Shown here: in pieces, positions 8,106-16,723 of the stretch
How the letters are laid out: the number at the start of each line of letters is the position of its first letter
Position numbering within the stretch: position 1 is the stretch's first letter
From: Butyricicoccus sp. Marseille-Q5471
GTDB lineage: Bacteria > Bacillota > Clostridia > Oscillospirales > Butyricicoccaceae
Direction: 5' to 3'
Assembly (NCBI RefSeq): GCF_951230135.1
Contig: NZ_CATNVC010000002.1
Location: forward strand, 186,001 to 250,000
Length of the DNA: 64,000 bases
Made by a program: the position numbers and the translations under genes
Notes under the pieces: model-generated
The model's input: the letters and a program-made list of their open reading frames with translations, nothing else
What the model was told of the DNA's origin: nothing
Database searches by the model: none

Positions 8106-9089
8106 TTATTGCATCGGTGTAACAACACCGTAATAAGCAAGGATACACATCAAAATCGTAACACCAGCAAAGATCATAACGATTTTTTTCTCGCCCCATC
8201 CGCACATCTCAAAGTGATGGTGAATCGGCGCCATTTTGAACAGCCGCTTGCCGCCGGAAATCTTAAAGTAAGATACCTGCAAAATAACAGACAGCGTTTC
8301 AATGATATAAATCAGACCGACTGGCAGCAGAATGAGCGGCATATCGCACGCAAACGCAAGCCCCGCGACCGCGCCGCCAAGAAAGAGCGATCCTGTATCG
8401 CCCATAAACACCTTGGCAGGATTAAAGTTATAAATCAAAAAGCCGAGCAATCCGCCTGCAAGCGCAGCCGCAAAAACGGTAACGCCCATCCGCTCGGTGA
8501 GTACACCCACCGCGGCGAAGAACACCGCAACGGGCAGCGTCACCCCTGCGGCGAGGCCGTCGATGCCGTCCGTCAGGTTGACCGCGTTGTCCGCGCCGAC
8601 AATGACGAAGGCCGCGAAGATAATGTATGCCGGCCAGGGCAGGCTGATTACGATATCCGTAAACGGAATCCACAGGGTGGGCAGTCCATCCGACTGCAGA
8701 AACAGTACCAGAATAAAGGCCGCGGCGACCAAAATCTGCAGCACCATTTTCTGGCGTGCGGTCAGACCCGCGTTTTCCTTTTTCTTGATTTTAGCATAAT
8801 CGTCTACCAGACCGACTGCGCCATATGCCGCGGCAAGGCCGAGCATGGCAATTGCAGAAACGTCCATCTCGCCGGTCAGCACCAGACCCGCTGCAACCGC
8901 AGCTATAATACCGATAATGAACATAAATCCGCCCATTGTCGGGATATTCTGCTTGTTCATATGCCATTTCGGACCGATTTCCAATATCTTTTGTCCAAAT
9001 TTCATCTTTTGCAAATAGCGGATAACACCGGGGCCGATAGCCGCCGTTACCACAAACGCAATCGCGCAAACGATCAGTGCCAGTCTCAT
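8106..9089 (-). CDS. mraY: Phospho-N-acetylmuramoyl-pentapeptide transferase MraY
   Basis: MraY transfers phospho-MurNAc-pentapeptide to undecaprenyl phosphate, forming lipid I. The 327-residue polytopic enzyme shows LVDDYAKIKKK (the Mg-binding DD segment), NLTDGIDGLAAG, NPAKVFMGDTGSLFLGG, and MAPIHHHFEMCGWGE near the C-terminus, which are all family signatures. The start ATG overlaps the murF stop by four bases (ATGA), indicating translational coupling, and GGGGGAGG precedes it. Confidence 0.97.
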   Translation of the reverse strand: MRLALIVCAIAFVVTAAIGPGVIRYLQKMKFGQKILEIGPKWHMNKQNIPTMGGFMFIIGIIAAVAAGLVLTGEMDVSAIAMLGLAAAYGAVGLVDDYAKIKKKENAGLTARQKMVLQILVAAAFILVLFLQSDGLPTLWIPFTDIVISLPWPAYIIFAAFVIVGADNAVNLTDGIDGLAAGVTLPVAVFFAAVGVLTERMGVTVFAAALAGGLLGFLIYNFNPAKVFMGDTGSLFLGGAVAGLAFACDMPLILLPVGLIYIIETLSVILQVSYFKISGGKRLFKMAPIHHHFEMCGWGEKKIVMIFAGVTILMCILAYYGVVTPMQ

Positions 9090-10468
9090 TCTTGTACGTC
9101 CTCCCCCAGAAACAATGCGAGTGCACGCTCCATTCTCATGCCGCGGCTGCCTTTAAAAAGCAGTGCGTCGCCCGGTTTCGCCTCCGCGCACAGCGCGGCG
9201 ACCAGCGCCACCTGATCGTCAAACGCGAACGCCTTGCCAAGTCCTTTTTCCTGTGCGCCCGCGACCATCAGGCCTGCGTCAGGCCCGAAGGCAAACAGCG
9301 CATCGGCATATTCTGCGGCAGCGCGTCCGGCTCTCCGATGTCCCTCCTCCGTGTAGTCTCCCAACTCCAGCATCGAGCCGAGCACAGCGAAGCGCCGTCC
9401 CTCCGGCGCCATCCGGCCCAGCACGGCAAGGGTGGCCTCCATTGCGTCCGGACTTGCGTTATAGCAGTCGGCAAAGATATGATAGCCGCCTTTTTCGTAG
9501 ATATTCTGGCGCATACCGCTCGCCTCGTACGACAACAGCCCCTGCGCAATCTCCGCGGGCCGCTCGCCGAGCAGCAGGCCGACCGCGGTGGCAGCCAGTG
9601 CATTGAGTACATTGTGTGCGCCGGGCAAATTCAGTTTTGCAGTGAATTTCTGTCCGATCGGCAGGGTTTCGTTCTGCAAACCGCTATTTACTATATCAAA
9701 TGTACCGTCCTCATACAAGTCACAAATGAGGTCACACGCGGTGTTTTTTAATCCGTAGGTCACAGTGCGGCAGCCGAGCGTGTCGCGCTTTTCCCAAAGC
9801 AGCGGTTCGTCGCCGCACAGAATTGCACAGCCATCCGGCTTTAACCCTTCGAGAATTTCAAGCTTTGCCTTGCAGATTCCCTCTCGCGAGCCGAGAAACT
9901 CAATATGCGAGGTGCCGATGTTGGTAATCACCGCCAAATCAGGCTTCGCCGCTGCCGTCATCCGGCTGATTTCACCGAAGTGGTTCATGCCCATCTCACA
10001 GACCATGACCTCGGTGTCCCGCGTCATGCGAAACAGAGTCAGCGGCACGCCAATCTCGTTATTGAGATTGCCTTCAGTCTTCTGCGCACGATACTTCTGA
10101 CGCAGCACGGCATAAACCAGCTCCTTGGTCGTCGTCTTGCCGACCGAGCCGGTCACGCCGACCACCCGCCCTCCGCAAAGGTCGCGGTAACCGCTTGCCA
10201 AATCCAGCAGCGCCTGCGCGGTGTTTTCCACATAGAGCGCCGGCACCGGATAGCTTTCGTTTTCTCGATGCGACACCACCGCAGCAGCACCGTTGTTAAT
10301 TGCCTTCTCAATGAAGTTATGCCCGTCAAAGCGCTCACCCGCAAGGGGCACGAACAGTGTACCTGCTTCGATTTGACGCGAGTCGGTCGAAATATGCTCG
10401 AGCAGCTGTTCTCCGGTCGCTTCGCCATTTGTCCACTGGGCGGCCTGTCTGAGCGTAAAACGTTCCAC
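9086..10468 (-). CDS. murF: UDP-MurNAc-tripeptide:D-Ala-D-Ala ligase MurF
   Basis: MurF adds D-Ala-D-Ala to UDP-MurNAc-tripeptide using ATP. In this 460-residue protein the Mur ligase N-terminal domain (TDSRQIEAGTLFVPL) is followed by the ATPase P-loop GSVGKTTTKE, NLNNEIGVPLTLFRM and MGMNHFGEIS in the central domain, and the C-terminal domain with DCYNASPDAMEATL. It starts with GTG at 10468 behind GGAGG. It sits 24 bases after murE and overlaps mraY by four bases. Confidence 0.96.
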   Translation of the reverse strand: MERFTLRQAAQWTNGEATGEQLLEHISTDSRQIEAGTLFVPLAGERFDGHNFIEKAINNGAAAVVSHRENESYPVPALYVENTAQALLDLASGYRDLCGGRVVGVTGSVGKTTTKELVYAVLRQKYRAQKTEGNLNNEIGVPLTLFRMTRDTEVMVCEMGMNHFGEISRMTAAAKPDLAVITNIGTSHIEFLGSREGICKAKLEILEGLKPDGCAILCGDEPLLWEKRDTLGCRTVTYGLKNTACDLICDLYEDGTFDIVNSGLQNETLPIGQKFTAKLNLPGAHNVLNALAATAVGLLLGERPAEIAQGLLSYEASGMRQNIYEKGGYHIFADCYNASPDAMEATLAVLGRMAPEGRRFAVLGSMLELGDYTEEGHRRAGRAAAEYADALFAFGPDAGLMVAGAQEKGLGKAFAFDDQVALVAALCAEAKPGDALLFKGSRGMRMERALALFLGEDVQE

Positions 10469-10492
10469 TACGATGTCCTCCGATGTCTTTTT

Positions 10493-11935
10493 TTACTTCT
10501 TTTGCGCAAAATACGCCGCAATGACCTCGCGTTCGTCGAGGTGATGCTTCACGTGGTTAATCTCCTGATACGTCTCGTGTCCCTTACCCATAAGGACAAT
10601 CACATCATCGGCCTTGGCATGGTCGAGCGCCCAATGAATGGCCTCAGGTCGGTTAGCGATGACCTGCATCGGCGTTTTCGTACCCTGCATTCCCGCAAGA
10701 ATATCGTCAATGATGGCCTGCGGCTCCTCAGTGCGCGGGTTATCCGAGGTTACAATGCAGAAATCAGCCAGACGCGCCGCAATCGCACCCATTTTAGGAC
10801 GCTTGGTGCGGTCACGATCGCCGCCGCAGCCAAACAGCGCAACGACGCGCCCCTTGGCAAAGCCGCGCACGGCCTTCAGCACATTTTCCACGCCGTCAGG
10901 CGAATGCGCATAGTCAATCAGCACCGTATAGTTCGTATCGGTCGGCACAACTTCAACGCGGCCCTTGACGCCGGTCGCAGTTGCAAGCGACTTGGCCGCA
11001 TCCTCCAGCGTTACGCCGCAGGATAGCACCGCACCGAGTGCAGCGAGCGCATTTTCAACCGAAAAATGTCCCGGAATCGGCAGTTTAACGCGTGCAAGTT
11101 CGTTCATTGTGCTTGCAAGGAAGTCTACACCGTCCGCACGCATGACAATGTTTTTCGCCGTCAGCCCCGCCTCATCCTTGTCGCAGGAGAAGGTCAGGCA
11201 CGGGCATTTTGCATCAATCAGCATGGCAGGCGCGGCCGCATCGTCCAGATTAATAACACCCTTGTCGCACACCGAGAACAGCATCGCCTTGGCCTTGCGG
11301 TACTCCTCCATCGTCTTATGAAAGTCGAGGTGATCCTGCGTCAGGTTGGTGAACACGCCGACCGCAAAGCGGATACCGTGCACACGGTCGAGCACGAGTG
11401 AGTGAGATGAAACCTCCATAATTACATGGGTACAGCCTGCGTCACGCATGCGCGCAAAGAGTGCGTGAAGCTCGTAAGACTCCGGCGTGGTACGCTCGGT
11501 CTCAATGACCTCGTCACCGATCAAATTCTGATTCGTGCCGATCAGGCCGACCTTATGTCCCGCTTCCTCAAGCATGTGCTTGACAAGATAGGTCGTCGTT
11601 GTTTTGCCATTGGTGCCGGTCACGCCAATCATGGTCATTGCATCTGCCGGATGGCCAAACCGGTTGGCCGCAATCTCCGCCAGCGCGCGGCGCGCGTTCT
11701 TGACCACAATGGCCGGTGCGCCCGCAGGCGCTTCTTCACACACGATGGCGGCTGCGCCCTGCTCGAGCGCCTTGCCGATATACCGGTGGCCGTCGGTCGC
11801 GTAGCCGCGGATGGCAACGAACAAATCGCCCTTGCCCACCGCGCGCGAATCGTAGCACACCTCGTGCAGTTCCATATCGAGCGGAACAGAGGCGCTTACG
11901 ACCTCAACTCCCTGCAGAAGCTCCTGTAATTTCAT
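10493..11935 (-). CDS. murE: UDP-MurNAc-Ala-Glu:meso-diaminopimelate ligase MurE
   Basis: MurE adds the third amino acid of the stem peptide. The 480-residue protein has the N-terminal UDP-binding domain (YDSRAVGKGDLFVAI), the P-loop TGTNGKTTT (106-114) and a C-terminal domain with DNPR at 398-401. DNPR is the motif that selects meso-diaminopimelate rather than lysine, so the peptidoglycan should be of the meso-DAP type; the dapF gene at the right end of the window agrees. The ATG at 11935 follows GGAAGGAG. Confidence 0.97.
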   Translation of the reverse strand: MKLQELLQGVEVVSASVPLDMELHEVCYDSRAVGKGDLFVAIRGYATDGHRYIGKALEQGAAAIVCEEAPAGAPAIVVKNARRALAEIAANRFGHPADAMTMIGVTGTNGKTTTTYLVKHMLEEAGHKVGLIGTNQNLIGDEVIETERTTPESYELHALFARMRDAGCTHVIMEVSSHSLVLDRVHGIRFAVGVFTNLTQDHLDFHKTMEEYRKAKAMLFSVCDKGVINLDDAAAPAMLIDAKCPCLTFSCDKDEAGLTAKNIVMRADGVDFLASTMNELARVKLPIPGHFSVENALAALGAVLSCGVTLEDAAKSLATATGVKGRVEVVPTDTNYTVLIDYAHSPDGVENVLKAVRGFAKGRVVALFGCGGDRDRTKRPKMGAIAARLADFCIVTSDNPRTEEPQAIIDDILAGMQGTKTPMQVIANRPEAIHWALDHAKADDVIVLMGKGHETYQEINHVKHHLDEREVIAAYFAQKK

Positions 11936-11952
11936 CGTTTTGTCTCCTTCCG

Positions 11953-14337
11953 TCAGTCGCCGATGTCGGTCGAGTTGGCAAAGTCCACTGTGATGACCGA
12001 GCCGATGCTCACCTTGGCACCCGCAACCGGATTCTGTTTGCTGGCTGTCGTCTCACCCGTTGTCTGCGAGGTTGCGACACCCTTACGCTTCATATACAAT
12101 CCGAGACCGGCAAGCCGATCGCGGCAGTCGCTCGGGGACAGGCCGGTCAAATCCGGCACACTGATTTGCTCGGTCGGCTTTGCGCCGCCCATATAGAGAA
12201 TAACCGAACCGTTTGCCGGGATTTTCACACCGTTGGCGGGCACCTGATCTGTGACCTTATCGCCGTCGCCCACTGTGCGGTAGCTCAGACCGGACTGCTT
12301 GAGCGTTGCGCCCGCCTGTTCCTCGGTCGAACCGATGAGGCTGGGCACGGACAGCTCGCGGCGGTCGTTTTCTTCTTCACTGTAGCTCGGTGTAACGCCC
12401 AGATACGGCAGTACATCCTCCATCACGCGGCCTACGACCGGCGCTGCAATTGCGCCGCCGCCGTGGGTGGCCGATTCGGGCAAATCCTGAATGGCGACGA
12501 TGATTGCAATCTGCGGATCGTCCATCGGCGCTACGCCGATGAAGGATGCGGTGTAACGGTCTTCCACATCGCCCGTTTCCTTCAGAATTTCCGAGGTTGC
12601 CGTCTTACCGCCGACGCGGTAGCCCGCGACATAGGCGTTTTTGCCGGTGCCCTTCGCAACAACCTGCTCCATTGCCTGGCGCATAAAGGCAGAGGTCTCG
12701 GCAGAGATGACCTGCCGCACAACCTTGGTCTCGGTCGTTGATTTGACCGAACCGTCGCCGTTGAGAACGTCCTTAACAAGGTAAGGCTGCTTGAGCTTGC
12801 CGTCGTCGACAATAGCGCAGGCCATGTTGAGCATCTGAATCGGCGTGACATTAAAGCGCTGTCCGAACGATGCAACAGCAAGCGAAACCTCGTTCCACGC
12901 GGTCGAATCATTGATGTTATGGAACAGACCGCTGGCCTCGCCGGGCAAGTCGATGCCGGTTTTGGAGTCCATGCCAAACGCCTTGTAATAGTCATAGAAA
13001 CGGTCAAGACCGGTTTTAAATGCAATCTGCATCATTGCAACGTTGCAGGAATTCATCAGCGCCTCGGTCAGGTTTTCGCTGCCGTGGCCGCCGTACTTCC
13101 AGCATTTAATCGGCTTGGACCAGTCGCCTACCATCAGCGATCCGCCGCAATGGAAGGTATCCTGATCATGCACCAGACCCAGATCATATGCGGTCGCAAC
13201 GTTCATCAGCTTGAAGGTCGAACCCGGCTCATACATATCCATGATGGTCGGGTTGCGCCACATCTTACTCAGCTGATCGGTGCGAGCCTTGGTCAGCTTG
13301 GTGACCAGATCGTCATTCTTCTGAATGCTCTCCGGCAGGTTGGCCAGACCGCCCTCCCGATAGTATTTGTCGGAAATCTCAGCCGTTACTCCTGCTTCGG
13401 CCAAAATCGCCGTAATTTTATCTTTTAGCTCGTTAATATAGCGCTCATTGGAAATCACATACGCACTGTTGGGATCAAAATCAGGCAGCGAAGCCATTGC
13501 CAGCACCGCGCCCGTCTTCACATCCATGACAATGCCGGAAACGCCGTCTCGCGCCTGCGGATTATCGGCCAGTGCGGTTTCCAGATGCTTTTCCAGATAG
13601 CTCTGGATATCGCTGTCGATCGTCAGTACCAGAGAGTTACCATCAGTCGCCGGGATATACTGCTCATAGTCATACGGCATATCCTGATTTTTTGCATTCT
13701 GTGCACGCACGATTCGTCCGGCTGTACCGGCCAGTTCATTTTCATACTGCGCTTCCAAACCGTATACGCCGACATTATCGCCATTGACGTAGCCGAGTAC
13801 TGCGGACAGATACGCGCCGTACTTGTAATAGCGTTTGGTGTCCGGCTCGGAATAGATGCCGGTGCAATCGTTCTTGCTCAGTTCCTCGTACATCGCGGTA
13901 GCTGTATCTTTATCCACCTTGGAGGCAATAATCTGGTACATGGTATCTGTACGCTGAATTTTTGTCAGCACTTCCGCTGTATCCAATTCCAGATACTTGC
14001 TCAGGATTTCCGCCAGTGTTTGCTGCTGGGTCTCCGCCGTAATCCCTTTATCCAGTTTGGCTTCGTCTATCACACCCTTGGGGTTGATGACAATGCGTTC
14101 TGTCGACGCCGACCGTGCCAGCTCCTGCATATTGGTGTCATATATCGTACCACGGTTCGGCGTGACCAGTGTGTCACGGGTCTGCAGCATCGTCGCCTTC
14201 TGCACATAAAAATCATGATGCACCGTCTGCATATACAGCAGCCGCGCAGCGACCAGACCAAAGCCAAGCACAAGAATGAGCACCGTCAGCCAACCGACGC
14301 GTGCTCGCATTTGATTGTTCGGACCTTTGATTGCCAT
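11953..14337 (-). CDS. Class B penicillin-binding protein with two PASTA domains (PBP2B/SpoVD type)
   Basis: This septal or spore-cortex transpeptidase has 794 residues. A short cytoplasmic end precedes a membrane helix (about 14-32), then the PBP dimerisation domain (TPNRGTIYDTN at 59-69). The transpeptidase domain has the active-site STFK (373-376), SCN (430-432) and a KTG-equivalent KTA (GGKTATSE). Two PASTA repeats follow (about 660-725 and 728-790, starting SVPSLIG and SVPDLTG). A roughly 65-residue charged insertion (about 297-360) lies before the active-site serine. B. subtilis carries both pbpB and spoVD here; this locus has one gene, so it may serve either role. SpoVD-like fits the PASTA end and the sporulation genes in the window. 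Confidence 0.93.
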   Translation of the reverse strand: MAIKGPNNQMRARVGWLTVLILVLGFGLVAARLLYMQTVHHDFYVQKATMLQTRDTLVTPNRGTIYDTNMQELARSASTERIVINPKGVIDEAKLDKGITAETQQQTLAEILSKYLELDTAEVLTKIQRTDTMYQIIASKVDKDTATAMYEELSKNDCTGIYSEPDTKRYYKYGAYLSAVLGYVNGDNVGVYGLEAQYENELAGTAGRIVRAQNAKNQDMPYDYEQYIPATDGNSLVLTIDSDIQSYLEKHLETALADNPQARDGVSGIVMDVKTGAVLAMASLPDFDPNSAYVISNERYINELKDKITAILAEAGVTAEISDKYYREGGLANLPESIQKNDDLVTKLTKARTDQLSKMWRNPTIMDMYEPGSTFKLMNVATAYDLGLVHDQDTFHCGGSLMVGDWSKPIKCWKYGGHGSENLTEALMNSCNVAMMQIAFKTGLDRFYDYYKAFGMDSKTGIDLPGEASGLFHNINDSTAWNEVSLAVASFGQRFNVTPIQMLNMACAIVDDGKLKQPYLVKDVLNGDGSVKSTTETKVVRQVISAETSAFMRQAMEQVVAKGTGKNAYVAGYRVGGKTATSEILKETGDVEDRYTASFIGVAPMDDPQIAIIVAIQDLPESATHGGGAIAAPVVGRVMEDVLPYLGVTPSYSEEENDRRELSVPSLIGSTEEQAGATLKQSGLSYRTVGDGDKVTDQVPANGVKIPANGSVILYMGGAKPTEQISVPDLTGLSPSDCRDRLAGLGLYMKRKGVATSQTTGETTASKQNPVAGAKVSIGSVITVDFANSTDIGD

Positions 14338-14404
14338 GTGTTACCTGTTCCTCCAAAACCATGTCGCCGCCGCATTCCGCGCCGTTGTCCGTCTGCCTGC
14401 CTTT

Positions 14405-14460
14405 AAAAAAGCGTAAGGAGTCAGAAGTGTCATTGCCACCTCTCACTCCCCTGTTACGCT
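14405..14460 (-). terminator. Strong terminator-like hairpin between ftsL and the PBP gene
   Basis: On the minus strand AGCGTAA...GGGAGTGAGAGGTG pairs with CACTTCTGACTCC...TTACGCT, and six T residues follow. Its position inside the dcw operon suggests attenuation between ftsL and the transpeptidase gene. No clear promoter lies between it and the PBP start. Confidence 0.65.
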
Positions 14461-14475
14461 ATCCTATTCGCCGGC

Positions 14476-15018
14476 TCACCGAATATATTCCACGACAGCG
14501 GAAAAGCTCTTCGCCAGTCCGGAAAACAGCGCATTGAGTGATACGCCGCTTTCCTTGACTGTGATGCTGTCGGGATTGGTCAGCTCAACATATTCAATCT
14601 GTGCATTGTCCATCTTGACCATACCAAGACCGACTGCCTTTGCCTCAATTTCATCCATATTGAGGTTGTATGTCTGCTTGGTTGTCAGCGAAACGCTTTC
14701 CGCTGTCAGCTCTTCCAGTTTTTCGTTTGTCTGGGCAACCTCAGCGGTCAGCTGGGTCAGATTCATCTGACAAAACAGAATGAACACCGATACGACTGCA
14801 ACGATGCCGATGCACGCCATCAAATCCGGACGAACAACGCCCTTTTTGCGGCGGCGCGGCTGTTTCGGCTCACGCGACTGCTTTGATTCACGCTCTTGCT
14901 GCGGCGGCACTTCGTTACTCGACACAGAACGCAGTTCTCGCCGCGTTTCGCGCCGGGCAGGCACAAAGCGCTCTTCATACAGCTGATAGGCTACGCTTTC
15001 CCTGCTTGCAGTCATCAT
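14476..15018 (-). CDS. ftsL: FtsL-like cell division protein
   Basis: This 180-residue small bitopic protein lies between rsmH and the PBP gene, the standard place of ftsL. It has a long charged cytoplasmic N-terminus (about 75 residues with KQSREPKQPRRRKK), one membrane helix (about 85-105, LMACIGIVAVVSVFILFCQ), and a coiled-coil outer segment (LTAEVAQTNEKLEELTAES) with heptad leucines. FtsL forms a trimer with DivIB and DivIC that activates septal synthesis. Identity rests on architecture and position, as the family is poorly conserved. Confidence 0.85.
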   Translation of the reverse strand: MMTASRESVAYQLYEERFVPARRETRRELRSVSSNEVPPQQERESKQSREPKQPRRRKKGVVRPDLMACIGIVAVVSVFILFCQMNLTQLTAEVAQTNEKLEELTAESVSLTTKQTYNLNMDEIEAKAVGLGMVKMDNAQIEYVELTNPDSITVKESGVSLNALFSGLAKSFSAVVEYIR

Positions 15019-15036
15019 GACATCGGTCCCTTTCTG

Positions 15037-15972
15037 TTAAATCTTTTCACAAACGCGCAGCTTGGCGCTGCGTGCCCGCGGGTTTTCTTCAATTTCTCTT
15101 TCATCCGGCAGGATGGGTTTGCGCGGCGTCAGTTTGACCAGCGGCTTTTTGCCGCAGACGCAGACCGGGAATTCCTTCGGACAGGTGCAGCCCTGCGCCG
15201 CCTGCGCAAAGGCCACCTTGACGATGCGGTCCTCCAAGCTGTGGAAGGTGATAACCGCGATTCGTCCGCCGGGATTTAGGCACGCAATCGCCTTCTCCAT
15301 CGCTTCACGAACGGCCGCGAGTTCGTCGTTCACCGCGATGCGAATGGCCTGAAAGCTGCGCTTGGCCGGGTGCTGTTTTTCCCGCAGCGTCTTGGATGGC
15401 ATTGACCCGCGAATCACATCGACCAATTCGAGTGTTGTCTCAATCGGCTTTTTTTCACGCGCCCGCTCGATGCCTGCCGCAATCAGCGGTGCATAGCGCT
15501 CTTCACCGTATTCAAATAAAATGCGGCGGATATCTTCTCGGCTCCAAGTGTTTACCACTTCGTACGCGCTCAAATGCTGGCTGCGATCCATGCGCATATC
15601 GAGCGGAGCGTCCTGCATATAGGAAAAGCCGCGTTCTGCATGGTCAAGCTGCGGCGAGGACACGCCGAGATCAAACAGAATGCCGTCCGCACCCGCAAGT
15701 CCCTGCGCGGCGAGCACCTGATCAATGTCGCGAAAGTCGCTTTTGACCGGCGTTACACGCTGCCATACCGATGCAAGCCGGGTTTCCGCGTTTTTCAGCG
15801 CTTCATCATCTCGGTCAATACAAATCAGCCGTCCCTTGTCGCTCAGCCGTTCGGCAATGCGAAGCGAATGCCCCGCGCCGCCGGTCGTCGCGTCAACATA
15901 GATCCCGTCCGGTTTAATCTGCAATGCGTCCAGGCAAGGCTCCAGCAAAATGGATACATGATGAAATTCCAT
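15037..15972 (-). CDS. rsmH: 16S rRNA (cytosine1402-N4)-methyltransferase RsmH
   Basis: RsmH (MraW) methylates N4 of C1402 in the 16S rRNA P site using S-adenosylmethionine. The 311-residue protein has FHHVSILLEPCLDAL at the N-terminus, the SAM loop DATTGGAGHS, FDLGVSSPQLDHAERGFSY, and the late GGRIAVITFHSLEDRIVK region that are typical of the family. A Cys-rich stretch (CTCPKEFPVCVCGKKP) near the C-terminus is usual in Firmicutes. ATG at 15972 follows CAGGGAGGG. Confidence 0.97.
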   Translation of the reverse strand: MEFHHVSILLEPCLDALQIKPDGIYVDATTGGAGHSLRIAERLSDKGRLICIDRDDEALKNAETRLASVWQRVTPVKSDFRDIDQVLAAQGLAGADGILFDLGVSSPQLDHAERGFSYMQDAPLDMRMDRSQHLSAYEVVNTWSREDIRRILFEYGEERYAPLIAAGIERAREKKPIETTLELVDVIRGSMPSKTLREKQHPAKRSFQAIRIAVNDELAAVREAMEKAIACLNPGGRIAVITFHSLEDRIVKVAFAQAAQGCTCPKEFPVCVCGKKPLVKLTPRKPILPDEREIEENPRARSAKLRVCEKI

Positions 15973-15990
15973 ACGCCCTCCCTGTTTCGA

Positions 15991-16407
15991 TTAGAAGCCA
16001 AGATCCTCCATGGCCTCCATGATACGGTCATCGTTGATGCCCGCATTATATTCTGCCCATTTGGCAGCATCCCAAATCTCGGCGTGGTTTGATGCGCCGA
16101 TGATTGCGGTTTCTTTTGTCAGTCCCGCGTATTCGCGGAGGTTCGCCGGCAGCAGGATACGACCCTGTGCATCCATTTCTGCATCAAATGCGGCGGAGAA
16201 GAAAAAACGCTGCAAATCACGGGACTTGCTCATCGGCAGCGAACGAATGCGTGCTTCCAGCACTTCCCATTCCTTTTCGGGATAGATTGCCAGACATCCG
16301 TCCAGTCCCTTGGTGACGGTGAATCGATCGCCCAGCTCATCCCGGAGCTTAGCAGGCATGGCAAGACGCCCCTTGGCGTCAATGGAATGCTTGTATTCAC
16401 CTTTCAC
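15991..16407 (-). CDS. mraZ: Transcriptional regulator MraZ
   Basis: MraZ is a ring-forming AbrB/SpoVT-fold DNA-binding protein that autoregulates the dcw operon. The 138-residue protein has two tandem halves, each with a DxKGR-type signature: SIDAKGRLAMPAKLRDELG near residue 9 and EMDAQGRILLPANLREYAG near residue 79. It is the first gene of the cluster. The start is GTG at 16407 with only weak Shine-Dalgarno pairing, so translation may be poor. A three-unit operator lies 33-62 bases upstream. Confidence 0.95.
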   Translation of the reverse strand: MKGEYKHSIDAKGRLAMPAKLRDELGDRFTVTKGLDGCLAIYPEKEWEVLEARIRSLPMSKSRDLQRFFFSAAFDAEMDAQGRILLPANLREYAGLTKETAIIGASNHAEIWDAAKWAEYNAGINDDRIMEAMEDLGF

Positions 16408-16439
16408 CGTTTTTACACCACGCTTTCCCTTCGGTGGGA

Positions 16440-16469
16440 TTCATGACACTTCTCCCCACTTCTCACCAC
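16440..16469 (-). promoter_or_regulatory. MraZ operator: three 10-bp direct repeats
   Basis: On the minus strand the tandem units GTGGTGAGAA, GTGGGGAGAA and GTGTCATGAA repeat with an exact 10-bp period, starting about 11 bases after the -10 box. GTGG-type boxes one helical turn apart are the known MraZ binding pattern in Firmicutes and Mollicutes. Confidence 0.75.
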
Positions 16470-16479
16470 CCTGTAATCC

Positions 16480-16508
16480 ATTATACTGACTGCCCTATGA
16501 AATTGCAA
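16480..16508 (-). promoter_or_regulatory. Promoter of the dcw cluster
   Basis: TTGCAA (16503-16508), a 17-base spacer, then TATAAT (16480-16485) on the minus strand. The predicted transcription start is near 16473, immediately upstream of the MraZ boxes. Confidence 0.8.
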
Positions 16509-16628
16509 GGGCTTTTTCCAGATCGGTTACAGAAAATTATGCGTTGTCCGGCCATTTTTGCGCAAAACTGTACATTTCAAACACCTGTTCGATTGTTTTG
16601 ACCATCCATTTTTTTCATCCTATGTAAA

Positions 16629-16643
16629 ATGAGAAGTGGGGAA
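16629..16643 (+). promoter_or_regulatory. Isolated inverted copy of the MraZ box
   Basis: TGAGAAGTGGGGA here on the plus strand is a 13-base exact match to the minus-strand operator core, about 170 bases away. The remainder of the 316-base mraZ to coiled-coil gene gap is AT-rich, with no further feature that I see apart from the terminator. Confidence 0.35.
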
Positions 16644-16660
16644 AAATCCCTGTAAAACGA

Positions 16661-16689
16661 AAAAAAGAACCGCCCTCAATGGGCGGTTC
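16661..16689 (-). terminator. Intrinsic terminator after the coiled-coil gene
   Basis: GAACCGCCC/GGGCGGTTC stem, 5-base loop, then TTTTTT on the minus strand. Confidence 0.85.
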
Positions 16690-16723
16690 GCCGAAGCCAG
16701 GGAATGCAGGTGGTCGCTTGTGG

